Numbered from the stretch's first letter, positions 8,185 to 16,355 are shown. The stretch is DNA of 25,379 nt from RGIG4576 sp964613095 (GCA_964613095.1 CAZTFX010000031.1:1-25379), one strand, 5' to 3'. Program-made: numbers and translations. Notes: generated by a model not told the origin, from the sequence alone.

Positions 8185-8215
8185 CAAATTTACTACATTT
8201 TTTAATAAAAACAAA
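8185..8215 (-). promoter_or_regulatory. Predicted rho promoter, Bacteroidota type
   Basis: On the minus strand TTTG (8215-8212) is followed, after exactly 19 nt, by TAAATTTG (8192-8185). This matches the phylum consensus TTTG, 19-21 nt, TAnnTTTG. Transcription would begin near 8178, leaving a leader of about 157 nt before rho ATG 8021. Confidence 0.6.
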
Positions 8216-8263
8216 TCAAATTTCAAAAAGTTTACATTTCCACAATTTTATTGTAATAAAATG

Positions 8264-8293
8264 TTGTTTTTTATTCAAAAATCACTTACTTTG
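8264..8293 (+). promoter_or_regulatory. Predicted promoter of the LPP20-like gene
   Basis: TTG at 8264-8266 and TTACTTTG at 8286-8293 are separated by 19 nt, close to the Bacteroidota -33/-7 consensus. Transcription would start near 8300, giving a leader of about 70 nt before ATG 8369. Confidence 0.6.
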
Positions 8294-8368
8294 CAACTAA
8301 ATAACTTAACACACGAAAAGTAACGAAATTAAAATTATTACTAAAACATAAATTAAACACAATTTATT

Positions 8369-9028
8369 ATGACAAAGACTAAAATTTATGCTATTTTGCT
8401 AGCTATCACATTAACATTTTCCGGTATTGGAATGTCTGTAAACGCACAAAGAACATCAGAGTATGCAAAGAAAGCTTTAACTGAGAAAGTTCCTAAAGAA
8501 CAAAGAAAACAAGCTAAAGAATACAAAAAACAAGGTTGGGAAGTTTCTCCCGGTGCGCTATCCATAGAACGCCAATTGTATAGAGCTCAACTTATGCAAA
8601 ATGATGTAGATGACAACAACTACCCAATTTATGTTATTGGTAGAGGACGAGGCGTAGGTGCTGTTCATGATGCAGCAAAAATGCAAGCTATTGAACTTGC
8701 AAGACAAGATATAGCTACACAAATTCAATCGGCTCTAACTACTAAAGTTGAATCTACCATAGGGAACTCACAATTAAGTCAAGAAGAAGGACAATCGGTT
8801 CTTCAAGTAGTTCAAGGCAGCAAAGGCGTTGTAGAACAAAGTTTAGGCAGACTTATCACTATTGTGGAAATGAGCCGCAAAACACAACAAGGTGTTGAAG
8901 TCGCTATAACAATGGCTTATAATTATGAAAATGTTGAAAAAATCGCAAAGGAACATATTATAAACGAGTTACAAAAACGTGGTGATGATATCCACAAGAA
9001 AATAGAAGAAAGCTTTAAAAACAAATAA
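8369..9028 (+). CDS. Exported LPP20-like domain protein
   Basis: The 219-residue product has a signal peptide (MTKTKIYAILLAITLTFSGI, then GMSVNAQ) but no lipobox, so it is expected in the periplasm. A basic, helical stretch follows (residues 35-60). From about residue 88 the sequence reads YVIGRGRGVGAVHDAAKMQA, then IELARQDIATQIQSALTTKV. This is the pattern of LPP20-type domains: a Gly-rich strand, then a helix with repeated Ala and a conserved A-R-x-D/E-I/L-A-x-Q-I. The last third (VEVAITMAYNYENVEKIAKE) is the domain's final strand and helix. It has its own promoter, and a 15-bp hairpin follows the stop, so it may be a single-gene transcript with partial read-through into the transglutaminase-like gene. 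The function of LPP20-type domains in this phylum is unknown. Confidence 0.7.
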   Translation: MTKTKIYAILLAITLTFSGIGMSVNAQRTSEYAKKALTEKVPKEQRKQAKEYKKQGWEVSPGALSIERQLYRAQLMQNDVDDNNYPIYVIGRGRGVGAVHDAAKMQAIELARQDIATQIQSALTTKVESTIGNSQLSQEEGQSVLQVVQGSKGVVEQSLGRLITIVEMSRKTQQGVEVAITMAYNYENVEKIAKEHIINELQKRGDDIHKKIEESFKNK

Positions 9029-9042
9029 AGTTTATTTGAGAA

Positions 9043-9081
9043 AATAATTATGCCTAGTTCACAATGCTAGGCATAATTATT
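9043..9081 (+). terminator. Hairpin terminator after the LPP20-like gene
   Basis: A perfect 15-bp stem (9043-9057 with 9067-9081, arm AATAATTATGCCTAG) with a 9-nt loop lies 15 nt after the stop codon and is followed by a weak T-rich tail. It separates the LPP20-like gene from the transglutaminase-like gene. Confidence 0.65.
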
Positions 9082-9115
9082 AATTTTAATGTTTACATAA
9101 TTATTTCTTTAGTCT

Positions 9116-11269
9116 ATGAAAATTAATCGATTTATATTAACGTTAGGTATCACCTTGACTATTTCAAGTATTCCTCTTTATGCCGAAAACAATACAAATA
9201 GTCAGACCCCTCAAACGAATTCTTTTGAGGAGATGAAGCGAAAGGCACAACAAAAATTCAATCGCAGTCAAAACGATTCTATTTTTCAATCAAAAATTAA
9301 TAAATTCTCATCACAAAGTAATGAAACCTATGATGAATACCGTCGTAGGACAAAGCAAGAATATAAAACTTATCGTGAAGAGACCATAAAAGAATATCTT
9401 CAATATCGTGACAGCGTTCTTGGTGATTTTGTTAATGCAATGAGCAAGCCATGGACACAAGCCGAGAGTAAAGCAGCTGAAGAAAAACCTAAAGACGAAT
9501 CGGTTGAACCGGAACGCGTAAGTGAAGAAGAATTCTTACAACTAATGAAAAATTTGTATCAAGAAGATAGTACTGACATAAGAAAAGATACGACCAATCA
9601 AGTTGTAAATGCGAACGTATATAATGATACAATAGCAACTGAATCATTATCTGAAATCACATCTAAGGTATCTAATAAATTTTTATCTTTTATTAAAAAA
9701 TTATTCAAAGGTAAAGAACAAAATATAACAACAAAAGAAACAAAAGTTCAACCTAAAAAGGTAGCGAACCTTACAACAACTAAAAAACAAACTAAAGCAG
9801 AGTCTAAGACTATAGCAAAAGTTCAACCGAAAACGACTGTAAAAGAAGTATCTAAAGCTAAAGCTGAGCCTAAAAAGGAAGCTAAACCTATTGTAAAGAA
9901 ACAAGAAGTAGCTACAACTATTAAGGAAGAACCTAAAGGAACTGTAAAAGAGATAGCACAAGAAACATCAAAAGATACAGTAAAAAGAGATGTACCTAAA
10001 TCATCATTTCTTTCAGGTGGAGAGCCTCAACAAATCAATATTAAATCGGTTGTATCTCTTGCCGATTTAAACATCGCCCCACAGCCAATCCCTTTTGTGC
10101 CGGTCATAACATATGACGACAGTACTCCGCAAGAGTTTGAATTTACTTTCTTTGGTACAACCCTTAAAGCAAGAATTGACGAACGTAGCAAGTTCAAACT
10201 AAAATCTACTACAGCTAATAACAAAGTGGTAACAGAAGCGATTAAACAAATCATTAAAGATAAGTACTTAAGCACCACATTAGACGATTGTTTAAAGCTA
10301 AGAGACGACTATTATCTTTGTGATTGGGCTTATTTACAAATGCTAGACAAATTATGCACCGATTTTTTCGGAGGTAAATGTAATGAAGCAACACTATTAA
10401 CCGGCTACTTATATTGCATGTCAGGTTATAAAATGAGATTTGGATGCAGTGCAGATCAATCAACACTATTTATACTTTTTGCATGTGACCAAGTAATTTC
10501 CGGTTTAGGACGAGCCTCAAAATATGAAGAAACTTCAAAAATGTATCAAACTTACTACCTCTTTAATTATGATAAAAAAGAACCATTTTATTACTGCGAC
10601 TACTTTTTTCCTAAAGAAAAAGCAATGTCACTTTATATAAAGGAAGCACCGGCTTTGGATAAGGACTTGAAAGAATACGAACATACTTCTAGAAGACATA
10701 AAGCAGTTATAAATTATTCAGTAAATAAAAATTTGATTGATTTCTACAATACATACCCTATTCCAACGACTAACGGTGACCCTTATACAAAATGGTCATA
10801 TTATGCACTTACTCCACTAAGCGATGAAACTAAGGCTACTATTTACCCTGCAATAAAGAAACATACTGCAGGAATGAAAGATGATGAAGCTGTTAACATA
10901 ATACTAGACTTAATTCAATCATATCATTATGAATATGACGATGATGTATGGGGATATGACCGTGCGTTCTTCCCTGATGAAACACTTTTTTATCCGGCAT
11001 GTGACTGCGAAGACCGCGCAATACTTTTCGCACGTGTTGTAAACGATATATTGGGACTTGAAACAGCGTTGATTTACTACCCCAATCACCTCGCAGCCGC
11101 AGTAAGATTCAAAGAAGAAATAAAAGGAGGGACTTATATTCTAAAAGATGGTATTAAATATACCGTATGCGATCCAACATTACAATATATGCCACAAGCT
11201 GGTTATCAAAGTGACAAATATAAAAAACCGGGGATAGCTACCCTACTTTTACTAAACAACCAAAAATAA
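9116..11269 (+). CDS. Exported protein with C-terminal transglutaminase-like domain
   Basis: The 717-residue product has a signal peptide (MKINRFILTLGITLTISSIPLYA). Residues 30-110 are charged and helical, probably coiled coil (YDEYRRRTKQEYKTYREETI). Residues from about 200 to 300 form a degenerate Lys/Thr/Glu/Pro-rich linker with repeated K-x-Q-P-K and A-E-P-K-K units. From about residue 330 comes a globular part, and the C-terminus carries a transglutaminase-like core with the Cys-His-Asp order: Cys 631 in CDCEDRAILFA, His 658 in YPNHLAAAVRF and Asp 686 in VCDPTLQYMP. The triad looks complete, so peptidase or acyl-transfer activity is plausible; the partner is unknown. The linker could let the domain reach across the periplasm. 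It sits between two strong hairpins, but no clear promoter was found directly upstream. Confidence 0.75.
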   Translation: MKINRFILTLGITLTISSIPLYAENNTNSQTPQTNSFEEMKRKAQQKFNRSQNDSIFQSKINKFSSQSNETYDEYRRRTKQEYKTYREETIKEYLQYRDSVLGDFVNAMSKPWTQAESKAAEEKPKDESVEPERVSEEEFLQLMKNLYQEDSTDIRKDTTNQVVNANVYNDTIATESLSEITSKVSNKFLSFIKKLFKGKEQNITTKETKVQPKKVANLTTTKKQTKAESKTIAKVQPKTTVKEVSKAKAEPKKEAKPIVKKQEVATTIKEEPKGTVKEIAQETSKDTVKRDVPKSSFLSGGEPQQINIKSVVSLADLNIAPQPIPFVPVITYDDSTPQEFEFTFFGTTLKARIDERSKFKLKSTTANNKVVTEAIKQIIKDKYLSTTLDDCLKLRDDYYLCDWAYLQMLDKLCTDFFGGKCNEATLLTGYLYCMSGYKMRFGCSADQSTLFILFACDQVISGLGRASKYEETSKMYQTYYLFNYDKKEPFYYCDYFFPKEKAMSLYIKEAPALDKDLKEYEHTSRRHKAVINYSVNKNLIDFYNTYPIPTTNGDPYTKWSYYALTPLSDETKATIYPAIKKHTAGMKDDEAVNIILDLIQSYHYEYDDDVWGYDRAFFPDETLFYPACDCEDRAILFARVVNDILGLETALIYYPNHLAAAVRFKEEIKGGTYILKDGIKYTVCDPTLQYMPQAGYQSDKYKKPGIATLLLLNNQK

Positions 11270-11290
11270 CAACACACATACCCCAAAAAT

Positions 11291-11329
11291 AAAGTCCTAA
11301 ATAAGAACACGAAACTTATTTAGGACTTT
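11291..11329. terminator. Bidirectional hairpin terminator between convergent genes
   Basis: A perfect 15-bp stem (11291-11305 with 11315-11329, arm AAAGTCCTAAATAAG) with a 9-nt loop is followed by T-rich sequence on the plus strand (TTTTTGATTTT) and by ATTTTTGGGG on the minus strand. It serves the transglutaminase-like gene and the permease gene. Confidence 0.8.
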
Positions 11330-11352
11330 TTGATTTTATAAGAATTATCGTT

Positions 11353-12516
11353 TTATAATGAGGCTTTGCGGTAGAGATAGATGGCGATAAAAGTGTAAAT
11401 GATATTTGGTATCCACATTGCTACCATCGGTGATGTATATCCCGAAACTGCAAAAGTTGATGTAATTGTTGTAAACATTATATATGTAAAACTTAGTACC
11501 AATCCTATACCAATGTTTACCCCCATTCCTCCTTTCACTTTCTTAGATGACAATGTCATTCCTATTACCGTAAGAATAAATGCAGCTGCAGTCATCGCAT
11601 ATCGTTTATGTAGTTCTATCTCAAAATTCTTGATATTAGCTACACCTCTGTCCTTTTGTCGATCTATATATGTTCTCAATTGCGGTAATGTGAGTACTTC
11701 TTGATCATTTTTTGCAATTAAGAAATCTTTGGGCTCCGTATTTAATATCGTATCTTTTTTTTCACCATAAGAAATTGTTTCCCTCAAGTCATCAAATTTT
11801 CTTATGGAATAATCCTGTAAAACCCAGCGATTCAGCGTATCATACTTTATTGATTGAGCTATCAATCTTGATTTCAATATTTTATTATCATATTGCTCTA
11901 ATGAAAATCTATAACCTGTCTTTGTCCTATTGTCATATCTTGACATATAAGCGATGACACCGGGTGTCACTTGAAGTTGGATATTTGAACCATAATCAAC
12001 ACTCTTATTTTTCACCCATTTATTAGTATAAGCTATACGTTTAATGTTAGCCGGTGGAATAACATACGCCGACAACATAAATGAAGAAAAAGCTATTATC
12101 GCCGCAGAAACCAAATATGGTATCATTAAGCGTTTATAGCTTATTCCACTGGATAGCATGGCAATAATTTCGGAATTATCGGCAAGTTTTGAAGTAAAAA
12201 ATATTACTGCAATAAATGTAAACAAGGGACTGAACTGATTGGCAAAATAAGGAAGAAAGTTCATAAAATAATCAAATACGGTTTCCTTCCATGGTGCAGT
12301 CAATACCGCATCCAATTTCTCGTTGATGTCAAACATTACAACGATTGCCAACAGCAATAAAATGGAAAATATATAAGTTCCCAAAAACTTTTTGATTATA
12401 TACAAATCAAAAAGTTTTATACTATACCATTTATTGGAATAATTATATTCCTTGGATTTTTTCAGTTTACCGGAGACCAAACATCCAAACTGTCTTATGT
12501 AATCAACTAATTTCAT
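11353..12516 (-). CDS. LptF/LptG (YjgP/YjgQ) family LPS-export permease
   Basis: The 387-residue product is an inner-membrane permease subunit of the LPS transport machine, working with the LptB ATPase to lift lipopolysaccharide onto the LptC/LptA bridge. Three hydrophobic helices lie near residues 44-64, 93-115 and 133-155, a periplasmic beta-jellyroll occupies about 160-290 (VTPGVIAYMSRYD, YDTLNRWVLQDYSIRKFDD), and three more helices run to the C-terminus. ELHKRYAMTAAAFILTVIG before helix 4 is a strong family signature. The first 28 residues (to about KEYNYSNKW) extend beyond the usual start, but no other Met precedes helix 1. The gene begins 14 nt after tgt and is probably co-transcribed with it, an arrangement I recall as common in Bacteroidota. 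Sequence reading alone does not separate LptF from LptG. Confidence 0.88.
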   Translation of the reverse strand: MKLVDYIRQFGCLVSGKLKKSKEYNYSNKWYSIKLFDLYIIKKFLGTYIFSILLLLAIVVMFDINEKLDAVLTAPWKETVFDYFMNFLPYFANQFSPLFTFIAVIFFTSKLADNSEIIAMLSSGISYKRLMIPYLVSAAIIAFSSFMLSAYVIPPANIKRIAYTNKWVKNKSVDYGSNIQLQVTPGVIAYMSRYDNRTKTGYRFSLEQYDNKILKSRLIAQSIKYDTLNRWVLQDYSIRKFDDLRETISYGEKKDTILNTEPKDFLIAKNDQEVLTLPQLRTYIDRQKDRGVANIKNFEIELHKRYAMTAAAFILTVIGMTLSSKKVKGGMGVNIGIGLVLSFTYIMFTTITSTFAVSGYTSPMVAMWIPNIIYTFIAIYLYRKASL

Positions 12517-12530
12517 TTCTCAAATGAAAA

Positions 12531-13661
12531 TTAAAGTCTTCTTGTTACATTCACCACCATTTCTTCTTTCCATGCTTTAAAATCTCCGGCTAAGATATGT
12601 TTCCGAGCTTCCCCTACAAGCCATAAATAAAATGCCAAATTATGAATACTTGCAATTTGCATGGCAAGTATTTCTTGACTTACAAACAAATGGCGTAAAT
12701 AGGCCTTTGAATACACCTTATCTACATAAGAAGCCCCATCTTCTTCAATCGGAGTAAAATCATCAGCCCACTTTTTGTTCTTCATGTTCATAATACCATT
12801 CTTGGTAAACAACATGCCGTTTCTTCCGTTTCTGGTAGGCATAACACAGTCCATCATATCCACTCCCCTATCAATTGCCTCAAGAATATTAGCAGGAGTT
12901 CCGACTCCCATTAAATATCTAGGTTTATCCTGTGGTAAAATCTCATTGACAATTTCGATCATCTCATACATTTTTTCGGCAGGTTCTCCTACTGCCAAAC
13001 CACCGATTGCATTTCCTTCAGCTCCAAGATCTGTCACAAACTTGGCAGACTCTCGGCGCAAATCAGGATAAACACAGCCTTGTACTATAGGAAAAAATGC
13101 TTGCTGATGACCATATTTGGGTTGTGTAGCATTAAAATGTTTCCAACCACGATCAAGCCATCTTGTTGTAAGTGCCAATGATTTTTTTGCATAATCATAA
13201 TCGGATGTACCAGGTGGGCATTCATCCAAAGCCATCATGATATCACTGCCGATAGAACGTTGAATATCCACAACTTTTTCGGGAGTAAATAGATGTTTTG
13301 ATCCATCAATATGGCTACGAAAATATGCTCCTTCTTCTTTTAATTTTCTATTAGAAGATAACGAAAAAACCTGAAAGCCGCCACTATCGGTTAATATAGG
13401 TCGTTCCCAACCATTGAACTTATGTAATCCCCCGGCTTTTTCTATAATATCCATTCCCGGACGTAAATACAGATGATATGTGTTACCTAAAATTATTTGA
13501 GCTTTTATATCGTCCCTCAATTCATGCATGTGAACGGCTTTTACCGAACCCACAGTTCCAACCGGCATAAAAATAGGAGTTTCAATACATCCGTGATCGG
13601 TTGTAATTACTCCTGCTCTTGCATTACTGCAAATATCTTTCGCTTGTAATTTATACTTCAT
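12531..13661 (-). CDS. tgt: tRNA-guanine transglycosylase (queuosine pathway)
   Basis: Tgt swaps guanine 34 of GUN-anticodon tRNAs for preQ1, the step that commits these tRNAs to queuosine. The 376-residue protein is the normal bacterial length. Visible motifs: ILGNTYHLYLRPG, the general acid/base Asp 92 in LTDSGGFQVFSL, the substrate loop GGLAVGEP, and the nucleophile Asp 271 in MMDCVMPTRNGRNG. The bacterial zinc site (Cys-x-Cys-x2-Cys plus His; C302/C304/C307/H333 in E. coli numbering) is changed: the aligned positions here read Gly 309, Ser 311 and Asp 314 (DGASYVD), while the His (340, IHNLAFYL) remains. The fold signature SKAYLRHLF next to it is intact, so the enzyme may have lost metal binding but not its fold. 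It heads the pair with the LptF/LptG-type permease. Confidence 0.97.
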   Translation of the reverse strand: MKYKLQAKDICSNARAGVITTDHGCIETPIFMPVGTVGSVKAVHMHELRDDIKAQIILGNTYHLYLRPGMDIIEKAGGLHKFNGWERPILTDSGGFQVFSLSSNRKLKEEGAYFRSHIDGSKHLFTPEKVVDIQRSIGSDIMMALDECPPGTSDYDYAKKSLALTTRWLDRGWKHFNATQPKYGHQQAFFPIVQGCVYPDLRRESAKFVTDLGAEGNAIGGLAVGEPAEKMYEMIEIVNEILPQDKPRYLMGVGTPANILEAIDRGVDMMDCVMPTRNGRNGMLFTKNGIMNMKNKKWADDFTPIEEDGASYVDKVYSKAYLRHLFVSQEILAMQIASIHNLAFYLWLVGEARKHILAGDFKAWKEEMVVNVTRRL

Positions 13662-13679
13662 TTCTCTAAAAATATTTTA

Positions 13680-13687
13680 CAAAGATA
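13680..13687 (-). promoter_or_regulatory. Predicted tgt promoter, -7 element
   Basis: On the minus strand TATCTTTG lies just upstream of tgt, a perfect TAnnTTTG match; no clear -33 element was found at the expected spacing. Transcription would begin about a dozen nucleotides before the ATG. Confidence 0.45.
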
Positions 13688-13782
13688 GTGATAAAAGTGT
13701 TAAAATTGGAAATATATAGCTGAAATGACTTAATATTTAAGTTAGATTTCATTTTCATACATACCATTCCTTAAATTTGTTG

Positions 13783-13790
13783 TATCTTTG
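13783..13790 (+). promoter_or_regulatory. Predicted promoter of the clostripain-like gene, -7 element
   Basis: TATCTTTG is a perfect match to the phylum -7 consensus; the -33 region is weak. The start site would be near 13797, a short leader before ATG 13813. The same octamer serves tgt on the other strand, 95 nt away. Confidence 0.45.
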
Positions 13791-13812
13791 AGAAAATTTT
13801 AAATACAAACAT

Positions 13813-14943
13813 ATGAAGAGAATTCTATTATATCTTTCTTATTTGATTTTCTCATTATTGGTGATTTCATGTAAAAGTGATAATGATGAGCTGCAAAAGA
13901 AAACTAAAAGAACCATTGCAATTTATATGATTGCAACCAATTCATTGTCGTCTTGCGATGAAAATGATATAGATGAAATAGAATCAAGCATAAAACAGAA
14001 TGGAATGAACGATTGCCGACTGCTTGTTTATTGGGTCTCCAAATCGGCAGCTCCACAATTAATTGAAATCACAAACAATAAAAAAAATACCATAAACAGA
14101 ATAGTACATAAAGTATATAGTGATGATATAAAATCAACCACAATTGAACGTATGCAAGAAGTTTTTACCGATATCATAACAACAGCCCCGGCAGATGATT
14201 ATGGTTTGATTTTATGGTCTCACGCTTCAGGTTGGGTAAGTTCTCTTACTGGTCGTAGCAGTATTTCTTTACTTGATTTTGGCGAAGATTATGGCTCAAC
14301 AATGCCAATCGATGAATTAGCGAAGGCTTTACCTGAAAATATTTTCAGTTTTATTTACACCGATGCTTGCTACATGTCTGGCATCGAAGTTGCATATGAA
14401 CTGCGTAATAAGACCAAATATTTCATTGGAAGTGCAACCGAACTTCCAATCGATGGAATGGATTATACTAATAATATACCTTGTTTCTTTAATGATAAGG
14501 TGGATCTAGTTCAATGTTGTAAAAATACCTTCAATAAGTATGACAAATTAAACGGAGCATCACGTACTTGTACTATATCATTGATTGATTGTACTAAACT
14601 TGATAAACTTGCAACTCTATGTAAAAGTATACATGCAAATGGCTTATCAGTGACAGATATATCGACTATTCAATATTATAAACGTACATCTCCTTATCTT
14701 TTCTATGATTTTGTTCAATACACAGAAATGTTGGCAACAGATGAACAAAAAATAAATCTACATGAACTAATGAATGAAGTTGTACCCTATAAAGCAAGTA
14801 CACCCTATATTTTTAACAATCTGATAATCAACGAGGAAAATTATTCCGGTTTATCTACTTATATATTAGGAACAACTCAATCTACCGGTGTAAATGAAAT
14901 TTACTATAAGACATTATCATGGTATAAAGATGTAATCGAATAA
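13813..14943 (+). CDS. Clostripain-family (C11) cysteine peptidase lipoprotein
   Basis: The 376-residue product has a lipoprotein signal (MKRILLYLSYLIFSLLVISC, Cys 20), so it is an envelope lipoprotein. It matches the C11 clostripain fold of clan CD, the clan that holds caspases and gingipains: strand RTIAIYMIATNSL, catalytic His 137 in LILWSHASGW, a region corresponding to the substrate-pocket loop (LLDFGEDYGSTMPIDELAKA) and catalytic Cys 186 in YTDACYMSGIEVAYEL. Both catalytic residues are present. C11 enzymes usually prefer Arg or Lys at P1 and mature by self-cleavage, but specificity cannot be read here. It starts from its own promoter, divergent from tgt. An mscS-family gene follows 26 nt after it with no terminator between, so the two may share a transcript. 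Targets unknown. Confidence 0.85.
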   Translation: MKRILLYLSYLIFSLLVISCKSDNDELQKKTKRTIAIYMIATNSLSSCDENDIDEIESSIKQNGMNDCRLLVYWVSKSAAPQLIEITNNKKNTINRIVHKVYSDDIKSTTIERMQEVFTDIITTAPADDYGLILWSHASGWVSSLTGRSSISLLDFGEDYGSTMPIDELAKALPENIFSFIYTDACYMSGIEVAYELRNKTKYFIGSATELPIDGMDYTNNIPCFFNDKVDLVQCCKNTFNKYDKLNGASRTCTISLIDCTKLDKLATLCKSIHANGLSVTDISTIQYYKRTSPYLFYDFVQYTEMLATDEQKINLHELMNEVVPYKASTPYIFNNLIINEENYSGLSTYILGTTQSTGVNEIYYKTLSWYKDVIE

Positions 14944-14969
14944 TAATTATTTTATAAAAAAATAGCAAA

Positions 14970-15971
14970 ATGACTTTTAATCACATTTTACTTTCAATCC
15001 AAAGTGCGGTACCGGAAGCTGCAGCAGATTCAACTGTTGTGGCAAAGAAAGAGGCAATAGTAACAGCACTAAAAACCATGTCTTTCGACGACTTAATGTC
15101 AAAACTTATTGATGGAGCTGTTACATTAGGAATCAGACTACTGATTGCAGTAATAGTATTCTATTTAGGACAGTTCATCATCAAGAAGTTATATAAAATC
15201 AGTTCAAAAGTTCTAGAAAAAAGAGGTGTTGAAGCATCCTTAACCTCATTCCTACTTAGTTTGCTTAGAATAGTATTACTATTTATTTTGGTTGTTACTA
15301 TTGTAGGCATACTTGGAATTGAAACAAGTTCTTTCGTTGCTATTTTTGCTTCAGCCGGTGTTGCAATCGGTTTGGCGTTAAGCGGAACATTACAAAATTT
15401 TGCCGGTGGTGTATTAATCCTTCTAACAAAGCCCTATCGTGTTGGTGACTATATCGAACACAACGGTTTATCAGGCACAGTAAAAGAAATACAAATATTC
15501 AGTACAATTATAAATACACCCGACAACAAGACTATAATTATCCCAAATGGAGGATTGGCTACCGGTACAATAAACAACTACTCAACCGAGATATATCGAC
15601 GAGTAGATTGGACCTTTACAATTTCTTATGGAGACGACATAAAAGTGGCACGTAACACTATTATAGATGTACTAAAAGCCGATGACCGAATTGTGAAAAC
15701 CACATGCGAAGAAGATTACAAATTACGTCCGCAAGATAAAAAGCTAAAACTTAGCGGTATTATCCCTAAAATTCCTCAAGGAGATAAATCTCCATCGGTA
15801 AATCTTGGAGAATTAGCTGCCGACAGCGTCAATCTCACTGTTAGAGCTTGGGTGTATTCTTCTTTCTATTGGGATGTATATTATGATGTTAATGAAATCA
15901 TATATGATTTATTCCCTAAAAAAGGATTGAATTTCCCATTCCCACAATTAGATGTAAGAATTAATCAATAA
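14970..15971 (+). CDS. MscS-family small-conductance mechanosensitive channel
   Basis: The 333-residue inner-membrane protein protects against hypo-osmotic shock by opening under membrane tension. Three transmembrane helices are visible: about 50-75 (IRLLIAVIVFYLGQFIIKKL), about 93-115 and the pore-lining third helix with FASAGVAIGLALSGTLQNFA, rich in Gly and Ala as in E. coli MscS. The beta-domain follows with TKPYRVGDYIEHNGLSGTV and IPNGGLATGTINNYS. The C-terminal alpha-beta domain is present, with VNLTVRAWVYSSFYWDVYYD. Between about residues 249 and 270 a charged segment (CEEDYKLRPQDKKLKLSG) sits where many homologues pass directly from the pre-Pro strand to the LGELADSSV-type loop. A candidate terminator follows. 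The short periplasmic N-terminus contains no clear cleavable signal. Confidence 0.93.
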   Translation: MTFNHILLSIQSAVPEAAADSTVVAKKEAIVTALKTMSFDDLMSKLIDGAVTLGIRLLIAVIVFYLGQFIIKKLYKISSKVLEKRGVEASLTSFLLSLLRIVLLFILVVTIVGILGIETSSFVAIFASAGVAIGLALSGTLQNFAGGVLILLTKPYRVGDYIEHNGLSGTVKEIQIFSTIINTPDNKTIIIPNGGLATGTINNYSTEIYRRVDWTFTISYGDDIKVARNTIIDVLKADDRIVKTTCEEDYKLRPQDKKLKLSGIIPKIPQGDKSPSVNLGELAADSVNLTVRAWVYSSFYWDVYYDVNEIIYDLFPKKGLNFPFPQLDVRINQ

Positions 15972-15996
15972 ATAACCTGATATAATGTGAATTTAT

Positions 15997-16029
15997 TCCC
16001 ATTGGGCAATTTTGTTCAATGGGATTTTT
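15997..16029 (+). terminator. Hairpin terminator after the mscS-family gene
   Basis: An 8-bp stem TCCCATTG/CAATGGGA (15997-16004 with 16017-16024) with a 12-nt loop is followed by TTTTTC. It lies 25 nt after the stop codon and has the form of an intrinsic terminator. Confidence 0.65.
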
Positions 16030-16134
16030 CATATTATGTCCGATAAGACCATTTTTTAATATCATATAAAACTTTTTAAGAAAACAAAAAGAAAAAACAT
16101 ATACAATCACTCATATTATTAACAAAACTATGAC

Positions 16135-16142
16135 TATATTTG
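16135..16142 (+). promoter_or_regulatory. Candidate recJ-recQ promoter, -7 element
   Basis: TATATTTG matches TAnnTTTG; no TTG-type -33 element sits at the expected 19-21 nt. If used, transcription would begin near 16149 and leave a leader of about 205 nt. Confidence 0.35.
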
Positions 16143-16355
16143 CGTGAATAAAAATTGACTGATTGTCTTGACTCATTTTTTAAAAAAAATACGAATAGGC
16201 AAAATTATGCTTTCGGATACAATCATTCAATTTCTTCTCCATTCGCAAACACATTCTCAGGAACATGTGATTATGCGTGATAAGGTGAAGTTTATACATA
16301 TTTCCTTGACCTGCAGGCGTGCAGGCTATACATCGATATATAAAAAAATACATAA

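Larger units (their letters stand above)
8022..8368. other. Divergent intergenic region between rho and the LPP20-like gene
   Basis: This 347-nt region holds two back-to-back promoters (rho leftward, LPP20-like gene rightward) and the rho leader. The leader contains a short inverted repeat, GTTCTA/TAGAAC around 8139-8164. A 66-codon plus-strand frame at 8100-8300 overlaps both promoters and is poly-Phe/Leu/Asn rich, so I do not treat it as a gene. No RNA gene was recognised. Confidence 0.5.
15972..16355. other. Intergenic region between mscS-family gene and recJ
   Basis: This 384-nt stretch holds a small terminator (15997-16029), a poly-A-rich segment, a -7 promoter element (16135-16142) and a leader of about 200 nt before recJ. 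A 50-63 codon frame ending at 16359 overlaps the recJ start by ATGA, but it lacks family features and a good start, so I do not annotate it. No structured RNA was recognised. Confidence 0.4.

Noticed and set aside
8100..8300. 66-codon plus-strand frame upstream of the LPP20-like gene
   Set aside because: It overlaps both predicted divergent promoters and the rho leader, has a low-complexity Phe/Leu/Asn composition and no motif, so it is most likely chance in AT-rich DNA.
9701..9961. 86-codon Phe/Arg/Tyr-rich minus-strand frame opposite the transglutaminase-like gene
   Set aside because: It is the antisense of the Lys/Glu/Thr linker repeats and has no independent evidence.
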